In this document: piece after piece, positions 53,383 to 61,646 of the stretch
Layout of the letters: the number at the start of each line of letters is the position of its first letter
Numbering within the stretch: position 1 is the first letter of the stretch
Origin: Halomicrobium urmianum
GTDB lineage: Archaea > Halobacteriota > Halobacteria > Halobacteriales > Haloarculaceae
Length of the DNA stretch: 64,000 bases
Reading direction: 5' to 3'
Assembly: GCF_020217425.1 (NCBI RefSeq)
Contig: NZ_CP084090.1
Span: 682,001 to 746,000, forward strand
The notes under the pieces: model-generated
Seen by the model: the letters and a program-made list of their open reading frames with translations, nothing else
The model's database searches: none
Told to the model about the DNA's origin: nothing
Program-made: the position numbers and the translations under genes

Positions 53383-55140
53383 TCAGACCGGCTCCGCCCG
53401 GTCGGACGGGTCCGTGCCGGGGTCGTCCGGCCGGCGCTTGCGCTCGCGGCGATTCCGCCCCGACGCCGTCGGCAGGCAGAACTCGACCGTCGTCCCGTCG
53501 TCGCCGGTGTCGAAGGCGACGTCGCCGTCGGAGCACTCGACGACGGCGGTCATCAGCCAGAGCCCGACGCCGCTGGCGTGCGACAGCGGGGCCTCCTCGC
53601 GCCGCTCCAGGACTTCGAGTTCCTCGTGGGGGATGCCCGGCCCGTCGTCGGCGACCGTCACGACGACGCGCTCGCCCTCCCGGCGGCTGCGGATCCTGAC
53701 GGTCGGGTCGGGGCCGGCGTTGTGCGCGACGGCGTTCTCGACGGCGTTCCTGAACGCCGCCTCTAGGTCGGTCGAGGCGCGCACCCACAGCTCCGACGGC
53801 AGGTCGACGTCGTAGGTCGCGTCGGGGTGGCACGTGCGGACCGACTCGACGCTGCTCTCCAGTAGCGAGGTCACCTCGAGGTCGATGGCCTCGGTCGGCC
53901 TCTCGAGCGTGCGCTCGATGCGGCGGGCCTTGTTGGCGGTCGTCGCCAGTTCGTCCGTCGTCTCGCTGATCGTCCGCGCCATGCGAGCCGTCTCGCCCGC
54001 CGTCCGCTCGGCGATCAGCTCGGCGTAGCCCCGGATGACCGTCAGGTCGTTGCGGATGTCGTGGCGGAACACGCGACTGAGCACCTGCTTGGCCGTCGCG
54101 AGCTCCTTCTCCCGGTGGATCAGCTCGGTCACGTCGCGGATGACGACGAGCCGACCGCGGGTGACCCCGCCGGCGGTGACGGGCGATACGGTCACCTGGA
54201 AGTGCCGTCTGTCGCCGTCGACGACGAGCGAGAGCGGGTTCTCGACCGGGCGGTCGTCGATCACGAGCTCGTCGAGCGGCTCGAACTCGGCGAACAGTCG
54301 GCGCGCCGGCCGGCCGACCGGGTCGCCGTCGGTGGGGAACAGCTCCGACGCGGCGCTGTTGACGTCGACGACCACGTCGTCGTTGTCGAGGGCCACGACG
54401 GCGTCGCACATCTCGTCGAGGGTGGCCTCCCGGAGGATGGGCGCCAGCTCCACCGTCCCGTACCGGAACAGAGCCGCCCCCCAGACGACGCTGCCGAGGA
54501 AGAACCCGACCGGACTCAGGTCGACGTGCGGCGCCGGCGGAAACGCGGCGAACGTGTCGTAGGCGAACGGGACGGTGACGAGGTGGCCGATCAGCAGCGC
54601 GATCCCCTGTCGCCGAGAGGCGCCCTCGGCCCGTAGCGCGTCCCGGGCGAGCCAGACCGCCGCTCCCTCGGAGACCAGAAACCAGTAGACGGCTGCGACG
54701 GTGAACGCGGGCCCGTGAGCGACGTCGATCGTCCCGTGGGGGGCCGTTCGAGTCGCCTCGCCCCAGATCAACGAGTGCGCGGGGTTGGTGAACGCCACGA
54801 CCGAGAGCCCGACGGGGATCGCCAGCCAGACGACCAGGCGGCGCCAGGTCAGTTCGATCCACCGGCCCCGTACGTGCTCGGCGACGAGAAACGCCCATCC
54901 CAGGACCGTGACGCTGACGAAGACGACGGCGAAGCTGTTGAGCGCCCGCGCCAGGGCCGCGCTTTCGACGATCAGTCGGAGACCCACGACGATCGACCAC
55001 CCGGTCCACCCGGCGACGGTGACGACGAACCCGCGCGCCCCGGGCCGCGTGAGGTTGTTCCGCGCCAGCACGAGCAGCGCGGCCGCTGGAACCGAGAGAG
55101 AGGCCAGCGCACCCCCGATGAGTTCCGGTGGTACTGCCAT
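53383..55140 (-). CDS. Membrane sensor histidine kinase, 7TM plus PAS
   Basis: A 585-residue kinase. Residues 1-215 hold about seven membrane helices of the histidine-kinase N-terminal 7TM type. A PAS domain follows (EMCDAVVALDNDDVVVDVNSAASELFP) up to about 325. The phospho-acceptor is His360 in FRHDIRNDL. The ATPase domain has FRNAVENAVAHN, VADDGPGIPHEE and SGVGLWLM. An Arg/Asp tail ends the protein. It lies between carB and carA but on its own promoter (GATATGTA about 25 bp upstream), so a link with carbamoyl phosphate synthesis is unproven. Confidence 0.9.
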   Translation of the reverse strand: MAVPPELIGGALASLSVPAAALLVLARNNLTRPGARGFVVTVAGWTGWSIVVGLRLIVESAALARALNSFAVVFVSVTVLGWAFLVAEHVRGRWIELTWRRLVVWLAIPVGLSVVAFTNPAHSLIWGEATRTAPHGTIDVAHGPAFTVAAVYWFLVSEGAAVWLARDALRAEGASRRQGIALLIGHLVTVPFAYDTFAAFPPAPHVDLSPVGFFLGSVVWGAALFRYGTVELAPILREATLDEMCDAVVALDNDDVVVDVNSAASELFPTDGDPVGRPARRLFAEFEPLDELVIDDRPVENPLSLVVDGDRRHFQVTVSPVTAGGVTRGRLVVIRDVTELIHREKELATAKQVLSRVFRHDIRNDLTVIRGYAELIAERTAGETARMARTISETTDELATTANKARRIERTLERPTEAIDLEVTSLLESSVESVRTCHPDATYDVDLPSELWVRASTDLEAAFRNAVENAVAHNAGPDPTVRIRSRREGERVVVTVADDGPGIPHEELEVLERREEAPLSHASGVGLWLMTAVVECSDGDVAFDTGDDGTTVEFCLPTASGRNRRERKRRPDDPGTDPSDRAEPV

Positions 55141-55278
55141 CCGGGCGTCCTGCTCCGTGAATACATATCGATCGACAAGTAAACACCGATAATTTCACGG
55201 AAGAAAACACAGAACGAACTCGGCTGACGGGGACGGGTGGCGAGTCGCCCGGTCGTCGGGACTGACCGCGGGCGCTCC

Positions 55279-56325
55279 TTACTCGTCCGCCATCGCCAGC
55301 ACGTCGTCGAAGAAGCTCTTCGAGTCGTTGGGGCCGGGGTTGGCCTCGGGGTGGTACTGGCGGGTGATGACGTCCAGGTCGTCGTTCTCGAGGCCCTCCG
55401 GAGTGTCGTCGTTGACGTTGATCTGGGTGACCTCGAGCTTGTCGCCGGGGTCGGCGACGGTGTAGCCGTGGTTCTGCGTGGTCATGACCACCCGGTCGGT
55501 CCGGAGGTCGCGGACGGGCTGGTTGACGCCGCGGTGACCGAACTCCATCTTCTCGGTGTCGCCGCCGAGCGCGTTGGCGACGACCTGCTGGCCGAGACAG
55601 ATGCCCGCCAGCGGCACGTCGCCGACCTTCTCCTCGACGAGTTCGCCGGTCTGCTCGAAGTTGACAGGGTCGCCGGGGCCGTTGGAGATGAACAGGACGT
55701 CGGGGTCGAGGTCCTCGACCTCCCCGGGCGTGGCGTCGTAGGGCAGGACGTGGACGATGGCGTCGCGCTCGACGAGGGACTCGACGATCGAGCCCTTGGC
55801 GCCGCAGTCGATCAGCGCGACGGACGGGCCGGTACCGTCCTCGTTGTGGACTTCGTGCTCGTCGACGCTGACCTGAGCGCCGATGTCGGTGTGGTCGGAC
55901 ATGTGCTTGCACTGGGCCAGCTGCTCCAGCGCGTCCTCCTCGGTCGCGTCGGGGCCGGCGGCGATGCCGCACTTCATCGCGCCCTCGTCGCGGATCTCGG
56001 TGACGATGTCGCGAGTGTCGACGTGGTCGACCGCGGGGACGTCCTCGCTCTCGAGCCACTCGGCGACGTCGTCGGTGAACTCGCGGGCGACGGACGCCCG
56101 CGGGTGGACGCGGTCAGACTCGAAGCGCTCCTCCCGGACGCCGTAGTTGCCGATCAGCGGGTACGAGAAGGTCAGGATCTGCTCCTCGTAGCTGGGGTCG
56201 GTGAGGCTCTCCTCGTAGCCTGTGTAGGCCGTCGTGAACACGATCTCGCCGCGAGCGGTGCCCGGGGCGCGAGAGCGGCCCTCGATCACGCGCTCGCCCT
56301 CCAGTGCGACGTATGCGTCCGTCAT
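55279..56325 (-). CDS. carA: Carbamoyl-phosphate synthase small (glutaminase) subunit
   Basis: A 348-residue CarA. The N-terminal domain reads YVALEGERVIEGRSRAPGTARGEIVFTTAYTGYEESLTDPSY. The C-terminal glutaminase has the nucleophile in GICLGQQVVANALGG and the His-Glu pair in QYHPEANPGPND. It hydrolyses glutamine and passes ammonia to CarB. In most genomes carA and carB are adjacent; here a kinase and two hypothetical genes lie between, and the two are convergent in direction. CTTATC at about 56352-56357 (minus strand) is the TATA candidate. Confidence 0.97.
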   Translation of the reverse strand: MTDAYVALEGERVIEGRSRAPGTARGEIVFTTAYTGYEESLTDPSYEEQILTFSYPLIGNYGVREERFESDRVHPRASVAREFTDDVAEWLESEDVPAVDHVDTRDIVTEIRDEGAMKCGIAAGPDATEEDALEQLAQCKHMSDHTDIGAQVSVDEHEVHNEDGTGPSVALIDCGAKGSIVESLVERDAIVHVLPYDATPGEVEDLDPDVLFISNGPGDPVNFEQTGELVEEKVGDVPLAGICLGQQVVANALGGDTEKMEFGHRGVNQPVRDLRTDRVVMTTQNHGYTVADPGDKLEVTQINVNDDTPEGLENDDLDVITRQYHPEANPGPNDSKSFFDDVLAMADE

Positions 56326-56377
56326 TACGAGATACGTATATTCTTCCCGCTGATAAGGATTGCTTTCGAAGTCGAGT

Positions 56378-56390
56378 TACGAATTTCGCA
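56378..56390. promoter_or_regulatory. Candidate Lrp operator between carA and the lrp gene
   Basis: TACGA-ATT-TCGCA, a near-palindrome that matches 10 of the 13 positions of the carB site (all but one of the palindromic arm bases). It lies in the 102-bp divergent region about 20 bp upstream of the carA TATA candidate and about 38 bp before the lrp ATG, so binding could affect both genes. Confidence 0.5.
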
Positions 56391-56427
56391 ATCCTCAAGT
56401 GCGGACCGACAGAACTGTCTCACCTCC

Positions 56428-56847
56428 ATGGACGACCTCGACCGAGAGATCCTGGGCATCCTCCGGCGGGACTCCCGAACTCCCTACACGGAGATCGCGG
56501 ACAGGGTGGGCACCTCAGAGGGGACCGTCCGCAACCGGGTGGAACGGCTGATCGACGATGGCGTCATCGAGCGGTTCACTATCGCTACGCAGACGGGTAA
56601 CGTCAAAGCGATGATCGAGGTCAGCGTCGACGTCGACGTCGACACCCACGCCGTCAGCGGACAGATCGCCGAGTGGCCGGAGGTCGACTTCGTCTGGCAG
56701 GTCTCCGGCGAGGAGGACATCGTCTTCGTCGCCGACTGCGCCGACACCCAGGGCGTCAACGACCTGATCACCCAGGCCCGGGAGCTCGAAGAGGTCGTGA
56801 GCACGAAGACGAGGCTGATCCTGAACGAGCAGCTGGGCGGGCAGTAG
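56428..56847 (+). CDS. lrp: Lrp/AsnC-family transcriptional regulator
   Basis: A 139-residue regulator. The winged helix at residues 1-50 reads DREILGILRRDSRTPYTEIADRVGTSEGTVRNRVERLIDDGVIERF. The ligand (RAM) domain continues through VSGEEDIVFVADCADTQGVNDLI. It probably binds an amino acid and autoregulates. Divergent placement from carA and the palindromes nearby suggest control of carbamoyl phosphate synthesis, perhaps sensing arginine or another amino acid. That link is inference. Confidence 0.93.
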   Translation: MDDLDREILGILRRDSRTPYTEIADRVGTSEGTVRNRVERLIDDGVIERFTIATQTGNVKAMIEVSVDVDVDTHAVSGQIAEWPEVDFVWQVSGEEDIVFVADCADTQGVNDLITQARELEEVVSTKTRLILNEQLGGQ

Positions 56848-56964
56848 GGGCGCTACCTGTCGGTTCGCTGGCTCCGCATCTGACACTGTGTCTCTTCCGC
56901 ACGCCTACCAGCTACCGTTTTCCACGAAGCCGCAACTCTTGATGTTCCAGCGACAATTTCGCCC

Positions 56965-57882
56965 ATGCAGATTCTGCCCGACTTCCTCGCTCGGCTGCTC
57001 GGGACCTACGCGGACCTCATCTCGAACATCGGCGAGTTTCTCGTCATCGCCGTGACGCTGTACCTGACCGGGCGCCTGCTCGTCGAGACGTTCGGTCGGT
57101 GGGCGCTCGACCACTGGAACTTCGACGCCACGATGGCCGACGGGCTGATGAGCTTCTTCCGGCTGGCCGTCGTGCTACTGGCGGTGGTCGTCGGCGCCAG
57201 CGCGGCCGACTTCCGCGGGGCGCTGGCCGGGTCGGCGCTGATCGCCGGCGGCGTGACGCTCGCGATCGGTCTGGGCGCACAGGACGTGCTGTCGAACTTC
57301 GTTGCGGGCGCGTTCCTGGTGCAGGACCCCGACGTCAACATCGGCGACCGGATCCAGTGGGAGGACCAGGAGGGCATCATCGACGGAATCGACCTCCGGG
57401 TCACGCGGATCAAGACGCTCAACAACGAGGTCATCATCGTTCCGAACAGCGAGCTGTCGACGACCGTCCTGACCAACCTCACCGCGCACGACCCGGTGGG
57501 GTTCTCCTACGACTTCGCGATGCAGCACGACGAACTGCAGGAGTCGATGACGCTGATCCGCCGGGTCGCCGAGGAGCAGGAGGAACTGCTGGACACGCCG
57601 GGGCCGGTGGTCCGCGTCACGGACCTGCTGGAGTCGGAGGTGGTCGTGACCGTCCGCGCGTTCTTCCCGCAGGAGCTGCGCTCCCAGCGCGCCCGCATCC
57701 GGACGAAGTTCTTCCAGCGCGTCGTGGAGCGCTGTCACGAGGAAGGCATCGAACTGAACCAGTCGAGCATCCGGGAGCTGACCGGCGCCATCGCAGTCGG
57801 TCCGGCGGACGACGCCGACCGGATCGGCGTGGAGTCAGACGGGGGCCGGGCGGGAGCGGACGACCGGCGAGAGAGGGACTGA
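56965..57882 (+). CDS. mscS: MscS-family mechanosensitive channel, short type
   Basis: A 305-residue MscS homologue. Two to three membrane helices precede the pore region ALAGSALIAGGVTLAIGLGAQDVLSNFVAGAF, then the beta domain (IGDRIQWEDQEGIIDGIDLRVTRIKTLNNEVIIVPNSELST). It is about 100 residues shorter than the MscS at 38506 and lacks its N-terminal helices. Both probably act as hypo-osmotic safety valves. A C-terminal acidic tail is present. Confidence 0.9.
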   Translation: MQILPDFLARLLGTYADLISNIGEFLVIAVTLYLTGRLLVETFGRWALDHWNFDATMADGLMSFFRLAVVLLAVVVGASAADFRGALAGSALIAGGVTLAIGLGAQDVLSNFVAGAFLVQDPDVNIGDRIQWEDQEGIIDGIDLRVTRIKTLNNEVIIVPNSELSTTVLTNLTAHDPVGFSYDFAMQHDELQESMTLIRRVAEEQEELLDTPGPVVRVTDLLESEVVVTVRAFFPQELRSQRARIRTKFFQRVVERCHEEGIELNQSSIRELTGAIAVGPADDADRIGVESDGGRAGADDRRERD

Positions 57883-57912
57883 CGGCGGGTCGGCGTCGCC
57901 GAAGCGGCGATC

Positions 57913-58629
57913 TCAGCGCTCGCGCTTCGCCTCGGCGGTCTCGACGTCGACGCGCGGGTCCTCCTCCAGTTCCCGCGGCGGCATGTACCCCTTCCAGCGG
58001 TGGATCGCCGCGTACAGCGGCCGCGTGACCCGATCGAGCGCCGTCTCCTTCACCACGGGTTCGACGCGGGACTCGCGGACAGCCTCGACGACGCTCTCAG
58101 GGGTCAGTTCGTCCGCGTACAGGCGGGTGAACGCCCGGCCGACCTCGACGGGGTAGTGGGCGTCGCTGCCGGCGACCATCGGGAGGTCCCGTTGCGCCGC
58201 GAGCGCGCGCACGTCGTCGTGGTTCTCCAGGTGCTTGCCGTTGATCTCGACGGCGTCGAAGTCGGCGTTGCTCCCCGGGAGCGTGCCGTTGCGATAGGGG
58301 TGAGCCATGATCGCAACGCAGTCCCGCTCGTGGGCCAGCGCGACGGTCTCCTCCGGCGTCAGCTGTCCCTGGGCCGTGGCGACCGGCGGGTCGGGCCCGA
58401 CGATCAGGACGTGCCCCCGGGTCGTCGAGACCTCGATTCCCGGGATCGGCGTCACGTCGACCGTCTCGTCGTACCAGCAGTAGTCGTGGTTCGTCGTCGC
58501 GACGCCGTCGAGGCCGCGCCGGCGGGCGACCAGCGCGTGCAGGCGCGCGCCTACCGGGTCGTACGGCGTCGGCCGGCCCGGGAAGCCGTGGAAGAACCGC
58601 GTGTGGGTGTGGAGATCGACCTCGTACAC
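57913..58629 (-). CDS. PHP-domain phosphoesterase
   Basis: A 238-residue protein. The metal-binding motif DLHTHTRFFHG at residues 5-15 and TTNHDYCWY near residue 47 are the first two PHP signatures; AIMAHPYRNG and VAGSDAHYPVEVG complete the site. Such proteins hydrolyse phosphoesters or act as polymerase-like nucleases. A C-terminal region with KETALDRVTRPLYAAIHRWKG is probably a helical add-on. It is divergent from the kinase-like gene at 58683 with a 53-bp shared promoter region. Confidence 0.88.
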   Translation of the reverse strand: MYEVDLHTHTRFFHGFPGRPTPYDPVGARLHALVARRRGLDGVATTNHDYCWYDETVDVTPIPGIEVSTTRGHVLIVGPDPPVATAQGQLTPEETVALAHERDCVAIMAHPYRNGTLPGSNADFDAVEINGKHLENHDDVRALAAQRDLPMVAGSDAHYPVEVGRAFTRLYADELTPESVVEAVRESRVEPVVKETALDRVTRPLYAAIHRWKGYMPPRELEEDPRVDVETAEAKRER

Positions 58630-58682
58630 GACACAACTATAGGCGCAGCTACACTTTTACCTTCGGCTCCCGTACCACGGCC

Positions 58683-59600
58683 ATGGTAGCTCCGGCCGAG
58701 CCACCGCCCACAGACGGTTTTCGAGTCCTCGTCTACAACCCGACCTCCGGCAGCGGCGACCACGGCGACCGGGTGCAGTCGCTGGCCGCCGACCACGGGT
58801 TCGAGGTCCGCGAGACCGAGTCCGCCCAGGACATCGTCGACAAGGCCGCCGCAGCGGCCGAGGAGGCGGACGTCGTCGCGGCGGGCGGCGGCGACGGGAC
58901 GCTCACCCGCGTCGTCCGCGGCATCGACCGCGCCGACGCCTTCGAGGACGTGTGCTTCGCCGTCGTTCCGCTGGGGACCGGGAACAACTTCGCAGGCAAC
59001 GTCGGCGTCGGCGGCGTCGAGGCGGCCTTCGACCTCGTCGAGTCGGGGGAGCGCCGGCGCATCGACGTGGGCACCGTCGACGGGACCCCCTTCCTGAACT
59101 CCGTCGTCGCCGGGCTGACCGCCGAGTCCAGCGCAGCGACCGACTCCGATTCCAAGGAGCGGTGGGGCGTGCTCGCGTACGCGATGGAGACCGCGCGCAC
59201 GGCCAGGGAGTTCGACGGCCTGACGCTGACGATCGAACCGGAGGGCGAGGATCCGCGGGAGGTGACGGCCTCGATCGTCCTCGTCGGGAACGGCCGACGC
59301 GTCCCGCAGGGCGGCCGGAGCCAGGCGGACATGGAGGACGGCGACCTCGACGTGACCATCTTCGAGGACGTCGGCGTCTTCGATCTGGTCGAGGACTCGG
59401 TCCACGAGGCCCTGGGCGACCAGCCCGAGGGCGTCGAGCAGTTCACGACCCACCGGCTGGACGTGGACATCGCCGGAGACCACGACACCGTCAGCGTCGA
59501 CGGCGAGGTCCTGACCGCCGAGCACCTCTCGCTGGGCGTCCGCGAGCGCGTCCTCGAGTTGCCCGTCGGGGGGTCTTACGACCCGGATCCGGACGCGTGA
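58683..59600 (+). CDS. Diacylglycerol/lipid kinase-like protein (DagK catalytic domain)
   Basis: A 305-residue protein. YNPTSGSGDHG is at residue 18, the nucleotide-binding GGGDGTLTRVVRGI near residue 68, and PLGTGNNFAGNVG near residue 98. These are the lipid and sphingosine kinase-like (YegS/DgkB) motifs. Archaeal members may phosphorylate diether lipids or polyprenols, but none is assigned here. It starts 53 bp from a divergent PHP gene and is followed 72 bp later by the Nudix isomerase gene, giving a possible lipid-related pair. Confidence 0.88.
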   Translation: MVAPAEPPPTDGFRVLVYNPTSGSGDHGDRVQSLAADHGFEVRETESAQDIVDKAAAAAEEADVVAAGGGDGTLTRVVRGIDRADAFEDVCFAVVPLGTGNNFAGNVGVGGVEAAFDLVESGERRRIDVGTVDGTPFLNSVVAGLTAESSAATDSDSKERWGVLAYAMETARTAREFDGLTLTIEPEGEDPREVTASIVLVGNGRRVPQGGRSQADMEDGDLDVTIFEDVGVFDLVEDSVHEALGDQPEGVEQFTTHRLDVDIAGDHDTVSVDGEVLTAEHLSLGVRERVLELPVGGSYDPDPDA

Positions 59601-59672
59601 CCGATTACTTCGATCGGCCGTCCGGCGTCCGCAGTCGAAGGGAGTAAGACGGGGCTGTACGTCCGTGCCCGT

Positions 59673-60239
59673 ATGGCCGACGACCAGGTCGAGCACGAGA
59701 ACGCGCTGCAGGACGTCATCGCCGTCGACGAGGACGACGAGCCGCAGGGGACCGTCAACCGGCTGGACGCCCACACCGGGGACGGCATCCGCCACCGCGC
59801 CTTCACCGTGCTGCTGTTCGACGGGGAGGGGAACGTCCTGCTGGCCCAGCGCGCCCACGACAAGCGCCTCTGGGACACCCACTGGGACGGGACCGTCGCC
59901 TCCCACCCGGTCGAGGGACAGACCCAGGAGGAGGCCGCCCGCGAGCGCCTCGAGGAGGAACTGGGGATCACGTCCGACCAGTACACCGACCTGCGGGTGA
60001 CCGACCGATTCGAGTACAAGCGCTACTACGAGAACAGCGGCGTCGAGTGGGAGGTCTGCGCCGTCCTCCAGGCGACCCTGCACGACACGGCGCTCGACCC
60101 CGACCCCGAGGAAGTCGCGGGCATCATGTGGGTCCCCTACGAGCGCCTCCACGAGAACCCGAAGTTCTACCGACAGCTCCGGCTGTGTCCCTGGTTCGAG
60201 ATCGCGATGCGCCGGGACACCGACGCCGGCGGCGAGTAG
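59673..60239 (+). CDS. idi: Type I isopentenyl-diphosphate isomerase homologue (Nudix)
   Basis: A 188-residue Nudix protein. It has HRAFTVLLFDGEGNVLLAQRA at residue 41, the metal-binding SHPVEGQTQEEAARERLEEELG region, and EVCAVLQATLHDTA, where the catalytic-type glutamate is kept. At the position of the essential cysteine (Cys67 in the E. coli enzyme, context VCGHP) it has Ala76 in TVASHP. The assignment as IPP isomerase is by family; activity would have to rely on another residue. Haloarchaea often also have the unrelated type II enzyme. Confidence 0.75.
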   Translation: MADDQVEHENALQDVIAVDEDDEPQGTVNRLDAHTGDGIRHRAFTVLLFDGEGNVLLAQRAHDKRLWDTHWDGTVASHPVEGQTQEEAARERLEEELGITSDQYTDLRVTDRFEYKRYYENSGVEWEVCAVLQATLHDTALDPDPEEVAGIMWVPYERLHENPKFYRQLRLCPWFEIAMRRDTDAGGE

Positions 60240-60255
60240 TCGAGGCGGCGATCAA

Positions 60256-60606
60256 TCACCCGCTCCGTGAGCGGACGGCCGACCAGACGGCCACGGCACC
60301 CAGGGCGAAGGCGGGAACCAGCGGGAGGACGAGGTAGGCGTCCCGCAGCGAGAGTCCGAGGGAGCCGACGAACTCCTGAGCGGTCGGCAGGGCCACCAGC
60401 GCCGTCGGGATCACGAGGAAGGCCACGACGACGGTGCCGACCAGCACCCAGCCCCGCCAGTCGAACTCGCGCTCGCCCGTGGTCGGCGGCTCGCCGCTCG
60501 GCCGGTGGACGTACCCGCCGTCGCCGTCGGTCGCCGCGTCCCCGTCGTCGGCCGCGGACCCGTCGCCGTCGGCCCGGGTCCGGCGGGCGCCGTCCGCGTC
60601 GGTCAC
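60256..60606 (-). CDS. Small membrane protein translated from a GTG coupled to an upstream mini-ORF
   Basis: A 116-residue protein: a disordered acidic N-terminus (MTDADGARRTRADGDGSA...), then two helices (WVLVGTVVVAFLVIPTALVA and DAYLVLPLVPAFALGAVAVW). The start codon GTG at 60606 overlaps the stop codon of the 23-codon mini-ORF as GTGA. No in-frame ATG exists upstream. Function unknown. Confidence 0.65.
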   Translation of the reverse strand: MTDADGARRTRADGDGSAADDGDAATDGDGGYVHRPSGEPPTTGEREFDWRGWVLVGTVVVAFLVIPTALVALPTAQEFVGSLGLSLRDAYLVLPLVPAFALGAVAVWSAVRSRSG

Positions 60607-60674
60607 GCTCCCCTCCGCTCGCGGTCGGGGGCGGCGTCGGTCCCGCCGTGATCGGTGCGCTCGACGCTCTCCAT
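60603..60674 (-). CDS. 23-residue mini-ORF leader
   Basis: A short reading frame, MESVERTDHGGTDAAPDRERRGA then stop, begins at an ATG (60674) located 26-31 bp after a TTAAGC TATA box. Its stop overlaps the GTG of the membrane protein gene as GTGA. It is in a different frame from that gene. It could be a translational-coupling leader, or the real 5' end of a gene split by a sequencing slip. Confidence 0.45.
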   Translation of the reverse strand: MESVERTDHGGTDAAPDRERRGA

Positions 60675-60699
60675 ACGCACCCGTCGGGCGAGCGCGCGG

Positions 60700-60705
60700 T
60701 TAAGC
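60700..60705 (-). promoter_or_regulatory. TATA box of the mini-ORF and membrane protein genes
   Basis: GCTTAA on the minus strand, 26-31 bp before the mini-ORF ATG at 60674. It makes the mini-ORF the first translated unit of a leaderless message. Confidence 0.5.
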
Positions 60706-60831
60706 GTTGGCGTCGGCGGCGAGCGTCTGCCGCGGCGTAGCGGTCCCCACGTCGCGACGGGCCGGTCACCCCGAATTCGGATGCCCGAAGGCTCCAGTAG
60801 CCTCTTTACCCGCGGGACCCCGAAAGGGAGT

Positions 60832-61461
60832 ATGATCGACTTCCAGTCCCGGGGCAGCCGCGGTCGGGGCGCGGACGAGAACGAGGAAGCGGAGGACGAC
60901 GACGGGTCCGGGGCCGACGACGAGCCCGCAGGTGACGAGAAGACGCCGCCGGCCACGGCGGACGCCGGTCAGGTGCCCGAGAGCCACGACGACCGCGTGG
61001 GCGTGGCCGTCGTCACCGTCGCCGTGGACGCGGACCAGTCGGTCGGCGACGCGGTCGTCGAGGAACTCGACGGGACGGGGCTGGGCGTCGCGACCCGGGA
61101 GCACCTTGCCGGGGACCACGACGGCGTCCAGCAGATCGTCAACCGGCTGGTCGGGCGCGACGACGTCGACGTGGTGGTCACCTGCGGCGGCGTCAGCGCC
61201 CTGCCCGACGCCCAGACCGTCGAGGCCGTCCACCCCCTGTTCGACAAGGCACTGCCCGGGTTCGGCGAGCTGTTCCGCCTGCTGTACCACGAGGAGGTCG
61301 GTACCGACGTCGTCGCGACGCGCGCGACGGCGGGCATCGCCGACAGCACGCCGGTCTTCTGCCTGCCCGGCGACGAGGCGGGCGCCCGGTTAGGGGTGCG
61401 AGAGATCGTCACCGAACAGGCGGCGTCGCTCCGCACGGCCGCTCGCGGGTCGCCCGAGTGA
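60832..61461 (+). CDS. MoaB/Mog-family molybdopterin-binding-like protein
   Basis: A 209-residue protein. An acidic disordered N-terminus of about 55 residues precedes a MoaB/Mog-type domain: DRVGVAVVTVAVDADQSVGDAVVEEL, VDVVVTCGGVSALPDAQTVEAVHPLFDKALPGFGELFRLLYHEEVG and STPVFCLPGDEAGARLGVREIV. The family adenylylates molybdopterin for molybdenum insertion. The usual TGGTG is present as TCGGVS, so activity is uncertain. CTCTTTACC about 25 bp upstream is the TATA candidate. Confidence 0.82.
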   Translation: MIDFQSRGSRGRGADENEEAEDDDGSGADDEPAGDEKTPPATADAGQVPESHDDRVGVAVVTVAVDADQSVGDAVVEELDGTGLGVATREHLAGDHDGVQQIVNRLVGRDDVDVVVTCGGVSALPDAQTVEAVHPLFDKALPGFGELFRLLYHEEVGTDVVATRATAGIADSTPVFCLPGDEAGARLGVREIVTEQAASLRTAARGSPE

Positions 61462-61646
61462 TCGTCGGCCGACGAGACGGCCGCTCCGGCCGCGTTTCCG
61501 GCGAGTGAAATCGGCTAAATCGTCGTGAAACGAACGCCTTCGAGGTTCAAAGGCGCGTCCGAGTGCGTCGAACAGGGTTAAATCGCCCAAATGCAGTGAA
61601 ACGACGACCCCAGTTGAAGTGGCATCCGTCGCAAGCGTCGGGTGCA

